Source: Desulfobacca sp. (GTDB lineage: Bacteria > Desulfobacterota > Desulfobaccia > Desulfobaccales > Desulfobaccaceae). Taken from it: a stretch of 48,648 bases of DNA. Under the pieces are notes generated by a model, which was not told the DNA's origin, ran no database searches, and saw only the letters and a list, made by a program, of their open reading frames with translations. The stretch is from positions 1 through 48,648 of the forward strand of contig JAQVHY010000004.1 in assembly GCA_028695935.1 (NCBI GenBank), in the 5' to 3' direction. The translations under genes were made by a program, and so were the position numbers. Below are positions 25,631-33,309 of this stretch, one piece after another (the first letter of the stretch is position 1; each line of letters opens with the position of its first letter).

Positions 25631-26215
25631 ATGCGTCCCGGCCGCAGTAGAGTGTATATGATTAGCCCTAAATTACTCACGATTCCTATTGAACGCATCC
25701 CCGCCGAGGGACTTGACCTGCCGGTGCTGCTAGGGGCCGAGTGGATGGCCCACTGGCGGGAGCGTGAACCGGGGTTGGAATTTTCCCTGGAGTCAACGTT
25801 AAGCGGCACTATCCATCTTGAAAAAGTTGACGGCTATATATTGGTTCGGGGGCTACTAAAAGGAGAGCTGCGACTTAATTGCAGCCGCTGTCTGGAAAGT
25901 TTTCTAGAACCATTGGAATGTCGGTTTGAACTAGTGCTCCGACCCGGCCCGCCCGTAGTGGCCGCCGAAGAAGTAGAATTGACGCGGGAAGAATTAGACG
26001 AAGATTTTTATTCCGGCGAGGAACTGGACTTAGAAGGGATAGTTCAGGAGCAGCTCTTGCTGGCAGTGCCGGTGAAACCCTTGTGCCAGGAGGATTGCCT
26101 GGGGTTATGCCCCTTTTGCGGGGCCAATCTTAATCGCGAAACTTGCTCCTGCCACCGCGGCAAGTTTAATCAACCTTTTGCCCTGCTCAGTAAATTGACC
26201 AAGACATCAAAATAA
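25631..26215 (+). CDS. YceD-type DUF177 protein (23S rRNA accumulation protein family)
   Basis: A 194-residue protein always found next to rpmF. Two cysteine sets suggest a zinc site: C-x2-C in LNCSRCLESF (about 87-90) and C-x3-C-x3-C-x2-C in CQEDCLGLCPFC, followed by CSCH. E. coli YceD and plant DUF177 proteins influence 23S rRNA accumulation. An acidic segment (EELDEDFYSGEELDLEG) lies in the middle. The start is uncertain: ATG 25631 has no clear ribosome site, and ATG 25658 (MISPKLLTIPIERIP) is equally possible and looks more like relatives. rpmF follows after 11 bases. Confidence 0.85.
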   Translation: MRPGRSRVYMISPKLLTIPIERIPAEGLDLPVLLGAEWMAHWREREPGLEFSLESTLSGTIHLEKVDGYILVRGLLKGELRLNCSRCLESFLEPLECRFELVLRPGPPVVAAEEVELTREELDEDFYSGEELDLEGIVQEQLLLAVPVKPLCQEDCLGLCPFCGANLNRETCSCHRGKFNQPFALLSKLTKTSK

Positions 26216-26226
26216 GGAGTTTTACC

Positions 26227-26409
26227 GTGGCCTTACCTAAACATAAAAAATCGATTTCCAAACGCAATATGCGGCGCTCGCATCAAGGTCTTACCCTGCC
26301 GCAGCTCTCCACCTGTCCGCAATGTAATGAATATCGGCTGCCGCACCATGCCTGCCCGCATTGCGGCTATTACAAAGGACGGCGGGTGCTGCCGCAGAGC
26401 GAGTCTTGA
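26227..26409 (+). CDS. rpmF: ribosomal protein L32
   Basis: 60 residues, standard length: ALPKHKKSISKRNMRRSHQGL at the N-terminus and a zinc-binding C-P-x-C...C-P-H-C-G pair (CPQC and CPHCGYY), so this is the cysteine-containing (C+) form of L32. The start is GTG 26227 behind AAGGAG. Stops 10 bases before the acyl-CoA dehydrogenase ATG. Confidence 0.96.
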   Translation: MALPKHKKSISKRNMRRSHQGLTLPQLSTCPQCNEYRLPHHACPHCGYYKGRRVLPQSES

Positions 26410-26419
26410 GGATCGGCAA

Positions 26420-27580
26420 ATGAACTACCTGCTGACCGAAGAACAGCAAATGCTCCAGGAGTTGGCCACGCAAATTGCCGAAGAGCGCATCAAACCAGTG
26501 CGGGCCGAACTAGACGAAGAGGAGCGTTTTCCTACTGAAATCGTTCAGGATCTGGCCCAATCCGATCTGTTCGGAGTCATCATCCCCGAGGCCTACGGCG
26601 GACTGGGGCTGGGGTGTCTGGAAAATTGCCTGGTGCTCGAAGCCCTGAGCCGGGCCTGCGTCGGGGTGGCCACCACCTATGCCGCCAGCTTTCTGGGGGC
26701 TTATCCGATCTTACTTTTTGGCTCGGAGGCTCAGAAAGGCCAGTATCTGCCGGAACTGGCCCGCGGCGACAAGCTGGCCGCCTTTGCCCTGACCGAATCC
26801 CAGGCCGGTAGTGACGCCGGCGGCATTCAGACCGTAGCGGTCAAAGATGGCGACGATTACGTTTTAGATGGCACCAAACAATGGATCACCAATGCCGGGG
26901 AAGCTGAGACTTACACGGTTATCGCCATAACCGATCGGGCCAAAGGGGCGCGCGGGGCCAGCGCCTTTATTGTGGAAAGTAGTGATACTGGCATCTCCTT
27001 TGGCAAAAAAGAGAAAAAGATGGGTATCCGGTCCTCGGCCACCCGGGAAATCATTTTTCAGAACTGCCGTATCCCCGCGGACCGGCGACTTGGCAAGGAA
27101 GGCCAGGGTTTTATCATTGCCCTCAAGACCCTGGACTATTCGCGGCCCGGTGTAGGAGCCCTGGCCGTGGGGCTGGCCCAGGGGGCCTTGGAAGAATCAG
27201 TCCATTTTGCCCGCCAGCGTCATCAGTTCGGAACCCCGATCATCTCTTTTCAGGCCATCCAGCATATGCTGGCCGATATGGCTACTGAAATCGAGGCCGC
27301 CCGCGCCCTGCTCTATGCCGTGGCCCGCTATATCGACAGTCAACCAAAAGATTTTACTAAACAATCGGCGATGGCCAAACTGTTTCCCACCGATGTGGCG
27401 ATGCGGGTGACCACTGACGCGGTCCAGATCTTGGCGGGCCACGGTTATATGCGGGAGTATCCGGTGGAAAAGATGATGCGGGATGCCAAGATCTTGCAGA
27501 TCTTCGAGGGCACCAATCAGATCCAGCGGAACATTATCGGCCAGGCGCTAAACAAAGAATTCAGCAAAAAAGGTAAATAA
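26420..27580 (+). CDS. acyl-CoA dehydrogenase
   Basis: 386 residues from ATG 26420 (MNYLLTEEQQMLQEL) with GAGG 8 bases upstream; an earlier in-frame ATG would run back through rpmF. FAD acyl-CoA dehydrogenase signatures: FALTESQAGSDAGG and KQWITNAGEA near the middle, RHQFGTPIISFQAIQHMLADMATEIEAAR, and the C-terminal QIFEGTNQIQRNIIG with the catalytic-base glutamate (EGT) in the short/medium-chain position. It transfers electrons to the ETF encoded next, and its direction (oxidising acyl-CoA or reducing enoyl-CoA) cannot be read. It lies where plsX is commonly found in this operon. Confidence 0.93.
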   Translation: MNYLLTEEQQMLQELATQIAEERIKPVRAELDEEERFPTEIVQDLAQSDLFGVIIPEAYGGLGLGCLENCLVLEALSRACVGVATTYAASFLGAYPILLFGSEAQKGQYLPELARGDKLAAFALTESQAGSDAGGIQTVAVKDGDDYVLDGTKQWITNAGEAETYTVIAITDRAKGARGASAFIVESSDTGISFGKKEKKMGIRSSATREIIFQNCRIPADRRLGKEGQGFIIALKTLDYSRPGVGALAVGLAQGALEESVHFARQRHQFGTPIISFQAIQHMLADMATEIEAARALLYAVARYIDSQPKDFTKQSAMAKLFPTDVAMRVTTDAVQILAGHGYMREYPVEKMMRDAKILQIFEGTNQIQRNIIGQALNKEFSKKGK

Positions 27581-27617
27581 ATTAGATAGTCGTCCTTCCC
27601 GACCCCCCATCCCCTTG

Positions 27618-28403
27618 ATGAAGATTATCGTCTGTATCAAACAGGTCCCTGAGACCCAGGAGATTAGGCTAGATCCGGTCACCCATACCCTGCTGCGGGA
27701 AGGGGTGAAAAGCATCATCAATCCTTTTGACCTCTATGCCCTGGAAGAGGGCCTGCGGGCCCGGGAGCGCCAGGGCGGCACCGTCACGGTGCTGAGCATG
27801 GGGCCGCCCCAGGCCGGGGACGCCCTGCGGGAAGCGCTGACCTATGGGGCGGATGACGCGGTGCTCTTATCCGACCGGGCCTTTGCCGGGGCTGACACCT
27901 GGGCCACGGCCTTTACCCTGGCCCGCGGCATCACCAAATTGGGCGGCGCCGACCTGATCCTGTGCGGCAAACAGGCCATTGACGGCGATACCGCGCAGGT
28001 CGGGCCGGAAATGGCTGCTTTCCTGGACCTCCCTTATGTGGCCTGGGCCCGCAAGTTGACCTTTGTCGATTCTGAGGTCTTACAGGTAGAACGGCTGTTA
28101 GACCACGGCTACGATGGCATTGAAGTACGCTTGCCGGCCTTGATCACCGTGGTCAAAGAGATCAACGAACCGCGGGTGCCGTCCTTTAAGGCCAAACTGC
28201 GGGCCAAAAGCCAAAAAATCCCGGTGCTGAGCCTCCCAGACTTAGAATTAGAACCCGATCAGGTCGGGTTGCCCGGCTCTTTTACCCAGGTGGTCAAGGT
28301 CTTCCCACCCCCGGCCCGGGGGGCCCGGGAGTTGTGGGAAGGAACCCCGACCGAGTTGGCTAACCGGTTGTGGACACGCTTACAGGAATTGAAGATAGGA
28401 TAA
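27618..28403 (+). CDS. etfB: electron transfer flavoprotein, beta subunit
   Basis: 261 residues from ATG 27618 (a TTG codon immediately before it could also serve). The family signatures KIIVCIKQVPETQEIRLDP, INPFDLYALEEGLRARE, DLILCGKQAIDGDTAQVGPEMAAFLDLPYVA and ITVVKEINEPRVPSFKAKLRAK are present. The DGDTAQVGP stretch belongs to the nucleotide (AMP or bifurcating FAD) site. Partner of the acyl-CoA dehydrogenase upstream and of etfA, from which it is separated by a 720-base insertion with its own nuclease gene. Confidence 0.94.
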   Translation: MKIIVCIKQVPETQEIRLDPVTHTLLREGVKSIINPFDLYALEEGLRARERQGGTVTVLSMGPPQAGDALREALTYGADDAVLLSDRAFAGADTWATAFTLARGITKLGGADLILCGKQAIDGDTAQVGPEMAAFLDLPYVAWARKLTFVDSEVLQVERLLDHGYDGIEVRLPALITVVKEINEPRVPSFKAKLRAKSQKIPVLSLPDLELEPDQVGLPGSFTQVVKVFPPPARGARELWEGTPTELANRLWTRLQELKIG

Positions 28404-28435
28404 TAAAAACGGGAAGATTCGGGTAATTAGATAAG

Positions 28436-28876
28436 GTGCAAAACAAGGAGATGGTTCCCTCCCCCTTGAGGGGGGAGGGTCAGGGTGGGGGTGACAATCT
28501 GTTGGACACCAAACTTATTAATTTAGCTAAAGATCTGCGAAGAAATCAGACTAAGGCGGAGACGTTATTATGGACAGTTTTGCGTAGTAAACAATTAAAA
28601 GGATATAAATTTAGAAGACAGCAACCGATTGGCAAATATATAGTCGATTTTGTGTGTTTTGAGAAGAACATCATCATCGAAGTAGACGGCGGACAACATG
28701 CAGTTGACAAAGAAAAAGATCTTAATAGAGATAACTGGTTAAGGGCAGAAGGCTTTAAGGTAGTAAGGTTCTGGAATAACGATGTCTTGCAGAATACTGA
28801 GGGTGTAGTAGCTGTAATAAGGGATAATCTCATGAATCACCCTCCCCTAACCCCTCCCCTCAAGGGAGGGGAATAA
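28436..28876 (+). CDS. DUF559 (Vsr/MutH-like fold) endonuclease-domain protein embedded in a repeat element
   Basis: A 146-residue frame (GTG start; the exact start is uncertain). Residues about 24-132 are a DUF559 nuclease: ETLLWTVLRSKQLKGYKFRRQQPIGKYIVDF, then FEKNIIIEVDGGQH with Asp71, Glu82, Asp84 and the Q-H pair of a PD-(D/E)xK-type site, then GFKVVRFWNNDVL. Residues about 8-20 (SPLRGEGQGGG) and 135-146 (HPPLTPPLKGGE) are encoded by inverted copies of the GC-rich B repeat. The middle is strikingly AT-rich compared with its neighbours. It interrupts the etfB-etfA pair, a sign of insertion. Confidence 0.85.
   Translation: MQNKEMVPSPLRGEGQGGGDNLLDTKLINLAKDLRRNQTKAETLLWTVLRSKQLKGYKFRRQQPIGKYIVDFVCFEKNIIIEVDGGQHAVDKEKDLNRDNWLRAEGFKVVRFWNNDVLQNTEGVVAVIRDNLMNHPPLTPPLKGGE
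28457..28493 (-). repeat. B unit, left end of the nuclease element (inverted)
   Basis: CCCTCCCCCTTGAGGGGGGAGGG then TCAGGGTGGGGGTG: the reverse complement of the B units at 221-259, 7728-7774 and 23269-23312, here within the start of the nuclease frame. Confidence 0.8.
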
Positions 28877-28877
28877 T
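28838..28877 (+). repeat. B unit variant, right end of the nuclease element
   Basis: CACCCTCCCCTAACCCCTCC followed by CCTCAAGGGAGGGGAA. It encodes the last dozen residues of the nuclease frame, which stops within it (TAA 28874-28876). Confidence 0.75.
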
Positions 28878-28998
28878 AATCTTTTATTATTCCATAAGTA
28901 TTCATTTGGTTATAGTTTCTATAAGATCGGGCGATTTGTTCCATTAGCAGATTTCCATAGGAAATTCCCACAGCAGATTCCCAAGATTTGCGATCCCT

Positions 28999-29043
28999 AA
29001 CTCCCCCTCCCCTCGTGGGAGGGGGTTGGGGGGAGGGGGGAGA
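28999..29043 (+). repeat. A unit variant between the nuclease gene and etfA
   Basis: AACTCCCCCTCCCCTCGTGG then GAGGGGGTTGGGGGGAGGG: an A unit like those at 7650 and 23364. The rest of the 248-base gap (28877-29124) is AT-rich and carries no gene that I can see. Confidence 0.7.
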
Positions 29044-29124
29044 TAAACTCTAACAACTGTATGTTTTTATTTTGACTTGATTGGACACCTTTATTCTGCA
29101 TATTTGAGAGTTGCGGCTAAGTAA

Positions 29125-30315
29125 ATGGTAGTTATCGTAGATCTAGATAAATGCACCGCCTGCGGCCTGTGCGTCGAGGCCTGCCCCTTTGGGGTGCTGC
29201 GGTTGGAAGGCGAGCGGCTGATCATCGGCGACGGGTGCAACCTCTGCGGCGCGTGCGTGGAGGTCTGTGAATTCGGAGCCTTGTCTCTGCCCGAAACCGG
29301 AGCGCCGGAGCCGCGGCCCGATGTTCCCCCCGACGGCATCTGGGTGTTTGCCGAGCAGCGTCTTGGCCGACTGGCCCCGGTAGTCTTGGAGTTGTTGGGA
29401 GAAGCCCGGCGCTTGGCGGAAATTTTACAGGTGCCGGTCAGCGCCGTGCTGTTCGGCCATCAGCTCCCGGACCTGGCCGCGGAGCTCACCGCCGCGGGCG
29501 CAGATAAGGTTTATGTGGTCGATCACCCGCGGTTGGCGGAATTCCTGGAAGAGCCTTATGCCCAAGCCCTGATCGAACTGGCCCGCCGTTACCGCCCGGA
29601 GATCATCCTGGCCGGGGCCACCTATCCGGGACGGGCCTTTATTCCGCGAGTGGCCGCAGCCTTGGACACCGGATTAACCGCGGATTGCACCGCTTTTGAT
29701 CTAGATTTAGAAAAACGTCTGTTGCTGCAGACCCGCCCGGCCTTTGGGGGCAATATCATGGCGACCATTGTTACCCCCCGCTCTTTCCCGCAGATGGCCA
29801 CGGTGCGGCCGCGGGTGATGAAACGGTTAGCGCCGCAGCCGGAGCGCAACGGCCAAGTGGTGCCCGTGCAGGTCGCCGCCCTGGAGGAGCCAGGTAAAAG
29901 CCGGTTCCTGCAGACCGTGGCCGAAATCACCGAGTCAATGCCCTTGGGCGAGGCCGAGGTGATTGTGGCCGGAGGCCGGGGCTTACAAGACGGCAAGCAT
30001 TTTAGTCTTCTGGAAGAATTGGCCGAACTGCTGGGGGGCGCCATTGGCGCCACCCGCGGCGCGGTCGATGCCGGTTGGATCTCCTATCCCCACCAGATCG
30101 GCCAGACCGGCAAGACCGTGGCCCCCAAGCTCTATATTGCCTGCGGTATCTCCGGCGCGGCGCAACATCTGGTCGGCATCCAGTCATCAGATTTCATTGT
30201 GGCGATTAATTCCGATCCCCAGGCCCCGATCTTTCAGATCGCTGATGTCGGTCTGGTCGGAGACTTATTTGAGATCATCCCGGCCCTGATTCAGGAAATC
30301 AAGGCCAGCCGATAA
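29125..30315 (+). CDS. etfA: electron transfer flavoprotein alpha subunit with N-terminal 2x[4Fe-4S] ferredoxin
   Basis: 396 residues. Two ferredoxin motifs occupy the N-terminus, C10-x2-C13-x2-C16-x3-C20 and C38-x2-C41-x2-C44-x3-C48, and an ETF-alpha body begins near residue 67 (GIWVFAEQRLGRLAPVVLELLGEARRLA). The C-terminal FAD domain shows GGRGL, RGAVDAGWISYPHQIGQTGKTVAPKLYIACGISGA and INSDPQAPIFQIADVGLVGDL. Ferredoxin-fused ETF-alpha is known from the caffeyl-CoA reductase complex CarE and other electron-bifurcating systems. The fusion therefore suggests ferredoxin/NADH-linked chemistry with the dehydrogenase upstream (inference). Confidence 0.93.
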   Translation: MVVIVDLDKCTACGLCVEACPFGVLRLEGERLIIGDGCNLCGACVEVCEFGALSLPETGAPEPRPDVPPDGIWVFAEQRLGRLAPVVLELLGEARRLAEILQVPVSAVLFGHQLPDLAAELTAAGADKVYVVDHPRLAEFLEEPYAQALIELARRYRPEIILAGATYPGRAFIPRVAAALDTGLTADCTAFDLDLEKRLLLQTRPAFGGNIMATIVTPRSFPQMATVRPRVMKRLAPQPERNGQVVPVQVAALEEPGKSRFLQTVAEITESMPLGEAEVIVAGGRGLQDGKHFSLLEELAELLGGAIGATRGAVDAGWISYPHQIGQTGKTVAPKLYIACGISGAAQHLVGIQSSDFIVAINSDPQAPIFQIADVGLVGDLFEIIPALIQEIKASR

Positions 30316-30324
30316 GGAGTGTCA

Positions 30325-31071
30325 GTGAGAGAGATCAAACGCGTGGCGGTCATCACCGGGGCCTCGCGCGGCATTGGCCGGGCCTGTGCCCTGGCCCTGG
30401 CCCAACCCCAGACCAAGATTTATCTCAACGACGTGGCCAACTGGGACGCAGCCGAGCAGACCCGGAAAGACGTCCAGAGCCGCGGGGCCGAAGCCGAGAT
30501 CATAAAATTTGACGTCTCTAATCTGGCCGAAGTCAACGCCGGTTTTGAGCAGATCACCAAAAGCAGTGGCCGTCTGGATATTCTGGTCAATAATGCCGGC
30601 ATTGTCCAGGACAATTTAGTAGTGCGGATGAAAGAAGAGCAGTGGGACCGGGTCCTGTCCGTCAATCTCAAAGGCGCCTTTAATTGTACCCGGGCCGCGG
30701 CCCGCCCCATGCTCAAACAGCACTATGGCCGCATTATTAACATGGCTTCCATCGTCGGCGTCATGGGCAACCCGGGACAGGCCAATTACGTGGCCTCCAA
30801 GGCCGGGCTGATCGGCCTTACCAAGGCGGTGGCCCGGGAACTGGCCTCGCGACAGATCACCGTCAACGCGGTAGCGCCGGGATTTATCGCCACCGAAATG
30901 ACCGAGGCGTTGTCGGAAAAGGTGCAGTCGGAAATGCTGGCCCAGATTCCCCTGAACCGCTTCGGCACCCCGGAAGAAGTCGCCGCGGTCGTGGCCTTTT
31001 TGGCCTCGGAAGCGGCAGCCTATATTACCGGCCAGGTTATCCATATTAATGGCGGCATGCTGATGGTATAA
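30325..31071 (+). CDS. fabG: 3-oxoacyl-ACP reductase
   Basis: A 248-residue short-chain dehydrogenase. The NADPH motif TGASRGIG is near residue 13, NNAG near 88, the catalytic Ser in NMASIVGVMGNPGQANYVASKAGL with the Y-x3-K pair, and APGFIATEMTEALSEK, typical of FabG. I chose GTG 30325 because AAGGAG lies 5 bases before it; the GTG two codons earlier would overlap the ribosome site. It reduces beta-ketoacyl-ACP in fatty-acid elongation, next to acpP and fabF. Starts 10 bases after etfA. Confidence 0.93.
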   Translation: MREIKRVAVITGASRGIGRACALALAQPQTKIYLNDVANWDAAEQTRKDVQSRGAEAEIIKFDVSNLAEVNAGFEQITKSSGRLDILVNNAGIVQDNLVVRMKEEQWDRVLSVNLKGAFNCTRAAARPMLKQHYGRIINMASIVGVMGNPGQANYVASKAGLIGLTKAVARELASRQITVNAVAPGFIATEMTEALSEKVQSEMLAQIPLNRFGTPEEVAAVVAFLASEAAAYITGQVIHINGGMLMV

Positions 31072-31160
31072 AACAGGTTGAACTTCTCAAGCTTTTTAAA
31101 GAAAATTACACATTCTATGGATTATACCGAGTTGCTTTCAGAAAACTATTTTCCCCTAAC

Positions 31161-31215
31161 GGTAGGGACGCAATTTATTGCGCCCGAAAGGACTTGATGA
31201 ATCAAGCCCCTACAG
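31161..31215 (+). repeat. GTAGGGGC-type dispersed palindrome, full copy
   Basis: GGTAGGGACGCAATTTATTGCG and the inverted CTTGATGAATCAAGCCCCTACAG form a composite palindrome in the fabG-acpP gap: CGCAA/TTGCG is an inner hairpin, CTTGAT/ATCAAG a second one, and GTAGGG/CCCCTAC the outer arms. A partial relative is at 10072-10097. Confidence 0.75.
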
Positions 31216-31287
31216 AAATATCCATTTGATTGCAAGTTAGCATTAGACTATTTCGCAAGCATATTCATATCGAGGAGGTAAGGACCG

Positions 31288-31521
31288 ATGGCGTCCATTG
31301 AGGAACGGATAGTGGAGCTGATCACCAATCAGTTGGGAGTGGAGAAATCTGAGGTCGTCCCCGAGGCGACCTTTGTTGATGACCTGGGAGCGGATTCTCT
31401 GGATCTGGTAGAATTGATCATGGCCATGGAAGAGGAGTTCGACCTCGAAATCGCCGATGAAGAGGCCGAAAAGTTGCGGACCGTGCAGGATGTGATTAAC
31501 TATATCAAGGCTCATGCGTAA
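31288..31521 (+). CDS. acpP: acyl carrier protein
   Basis: 77 residues, the normal size, acidic, with the phosphopantetheine attachment serine Ser37 in [24 protein letters not shown] lies shortly upstream of ATG 31288. It carries growing acyl chains for FabG and FabF, which flank it in the same operon. Confidence 0.97.
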   Translation: MASIEERIVELITNQLGVEKSEVVPEATFVDDLGADSLDLVELIMAMEEEFDLEIADEEAEKLRTVQDVINYIKAHA

Positions 31522-31591
31522 CTGCTTGCCTCATGCTAGTTTTTTCCATACAATGGCTTTATGGATATTTTTTTAAGGGGAACCGGGCGGC

Positions 31592-32830
31592 ATGAGCGCT
31601 AGGGTGGTAATAACCGGTTTGGGGCTGATCACTCCGCTAGGCATCGGAGTGGAGGCGTCCTGGCAGCATCTGCTGGCGGGACACTCAGGCATCGGCCCGA
31701 TTACTCGATTTGACGCTAATGGTTTTGACACCACGATTGCCGGGGAAGTTAAAGATTTTCACCCGGAAGCCTTTATTCCGGCCAAACTTACCCGCCGCAC
31801 GGATCTGTTCAGCCAATTTGCCCTGGCGGCCTCGGTATTGGCCATGCAAGACGCGGGGCTGACCATTACTGATGAACTGAGTCCCCAGGTCGGCACCATT
31901 GTCGGCTGCGGGCTGGGGGGGCTGAATACGATTGAAAAGTATCACGCCGTTCTGCTAGCAAAAGGCCCCCGCAAGGTCAGCCCCTTTTTTATTCCGATGC
32001 TGATTGCCAATATGGCCCCGGGGTTAGTAGCCATCCATTTCGGGGTCAAAGGCCCCAATACCTCGACGGTGACCGCTTGTGCCTCGGGGGCGCATGCCAT
32101 CGGCGATGCCTTCAAGGTTATCCAACGGGGAGCCGCCAAGGTGATGATCACCGGCGGCGTCGAAGCCGTGATTACCTCCTTGGCGATCGCCGGATTCAAT
32201 GCCATGAAGGCCCTATCGACCCGGAATCACGAGCCACAGCGGGCCTCGCGGCCCTTTGACCGGGACCGGGACGGCTTTATCGTCGGTGAAGGCGGGGGTA
32301 TCTTAATCCTGGAAGAGTTGGAATTCGCCCGGCGCCGCGGGGCCAAAATCTATGGCGAAATCATCGGTTATGGCCTGTCGGGGGATGCCTACCATATGAC
32401 CGCCCCGTCTCCGGATGGCACCGGCGCGGTGCTGTGCATGCAACAGGCCCTGGAGGATGCCCGCATCAACATTGAAGAAGTAGATTATATCAATGCCCAC
32501 GGCACTTCCACCCAACTCAACGACCTGTCGGAAACCCTGGCTCTGAAAAAGGTCTTTGGCCCGCGGGCCTACCAGATTCCGATCAGCGCCACTAAATCCA
32601 TGACCGGCCATCTGCTGGGCGGGGCCGGGGCCATTGAGGCGGTCTTTACGGTGCTCAGCCTGCAACAGGGGATTTTGCCCCCGACGATCAATTACGAAAA
32701 TCCGGATCCCCAGTGCGACCTGGACTATGTGCCTAATCAGGCCCGGGAAGTGCCGATCCGGATTGCCATGTCGAACTCCTTTGGATTCGGCGGCACCAAT
32801 GCGGTGCTCGTCTTGAAGCGGTTTGAATGA
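31592..32830 (+). CDS. fabF: 3-oxoacyl-ACP synthase II
   Basis: 412 residues of a condensing enzyme with the Cys-His-His triad: Cys163 (VTACASGAHAIGDA), His303 (NAHGTSTQLND) and His340 (SATKSMTGHLLGGAGA), plus Lys335. The C-terminal SNSFGFGGTNAVLVL is the family's last motif. It elongates acyl-ACP with malonyl-ACP. Its stop overlaps the rpiB start by 4 bases (ATGA). Confidence 0.97.
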   Translation: MSARVVITGLGLITPLGIGVEASWQHLLAGHSGIGPITRFDANGFDTTIAGEVKDFHPEAFIPAKLTRRTDLFSQFALAASVLAMQDAGLTITDELSPQVGTIVGCGLGGLNTIEKYHAVLLAKGPRKVSPFFIPMLIANMAPGLVAIHFGVKGPNTSTVTACASGAHAIGDAFKVIQRGAAKVMITGGVEAVITSLAIAGFNAMKALSTRNHEPQRASRPFDRDRDGFIVGEGGGILILEELEFARRRGAKIYGEIIGYGLSGDAYHMTAPSPDGTGAVLCMQQALEDARINIEEVDYINAHGTSTQLNDLSETLALKKVFGPRAYQIPISATKSMTGHLLGGAGAIEAVFTVLSLQQGILPPTINYENPDPQCDLDYVPNQAREVPIRIAMSNSFGFGGTNAVLVLKRFE

Positions 32831-33309
32831 TTATGGAAACTATCGTTATCGGCTGTGATCACGCCGGTTACGCACTTAAGGCGGAAGTCCTCAAGTTCCT
32901 GAACAGCCTGGATGTTCCCTGCCAGGATGTCGGCTGCGACAACCAGGAAAACTCGGTTGATTACCCGGTCTATGGCCAGAAGGTCATCCAAGCGGTGCTG
33001 GCCCAACCGGAGGCGCGGGGTATCCTGATCTGTGGCACCGGCCTGGGGATGTCCATTCTGGCTAATCGATATTCCGGTATCCGGGCCGCGCTGTGCTACA
33101 ACATCTACGCCGCGATGATGAGCCGGCAGCATAACGATAGCAATGTGCTGGTATTGGGAGGACGGGTTATCGGTTCGGGGCTGGCCCGGGAGATTGTCCG
33201 GGTCTGGCTGACTACCCCTTTTGAGGGCGGTCGTCACCAGGAACGCCTGGACCTGATTGACCGCCTGTGTTGCCAATCCAGTGGCGGGAAACCAGGTACA
33301 GACCCATGA
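32827..33309 (+). CDS. rpiB: ribose-5-phosphate isomerase B
   Basis: 160 residues of the RpiB/LacAB fold: CDHAGYALK at the start, [20 protein letters not shown], and the active-site run [46 protein letters not shown]. It converts ribulose-5-phosphate to ribose-5-phosphate. The start is ATG 32827 overlapping fabF; ATG 32833 is also possible. It stops in a 4-base overlap with glyA, so fabF-rpiB-glyA are translationally coupled. Confidence 0.95.
   Translation: MIMETIVIGCDHAGYALKAEVLKFLNSLDVPCQDVGCDNQENSVDYPVYGQKVIQAVLAQPEARGILICGTGLGMSILANRYSGIRAALCYNIYAAMMSRQHNDSNVLVLGGRVIGSGLAREIVRVWLTTPFEGGRHQERLDLIDRLCCQSSGGKPGTDP

Larger units (their letters stand above)
28457..28877 (+). mobile_element. 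putative repeat-bounded nuclease unit inserted between etfB and etfA
   Basis: Inverted B units at 28457-28493 (reverse) and 28838-28877 (forward) enclose the DUF559 nuclease gene, and an A unit follows at 28999-29043. The two etf genes, normally adjacent, are 720 bases apart here. There is no transposase and no obvious target duplication, so this is not a classical insertion sequence. Mobility is inferred from position, composition and the family of matching solo repeats. Confidence 0.6.

Noticed and set aside
26327-26419. Upstream start of the acyl-CoA dehydrogenase at 26327
   Set aside because: It runs out of frame through rpmF and gives an unlike N-terminus; ATG 26420 has a ribosome site and the standard beginning.
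28457-28877. Nuclease element considered as a standard insertion sequence
   Set aside because: No transposase domain, no visible target duplication, and the bounding repeats are family-wide palindromes. Called a putative mobile unit only.
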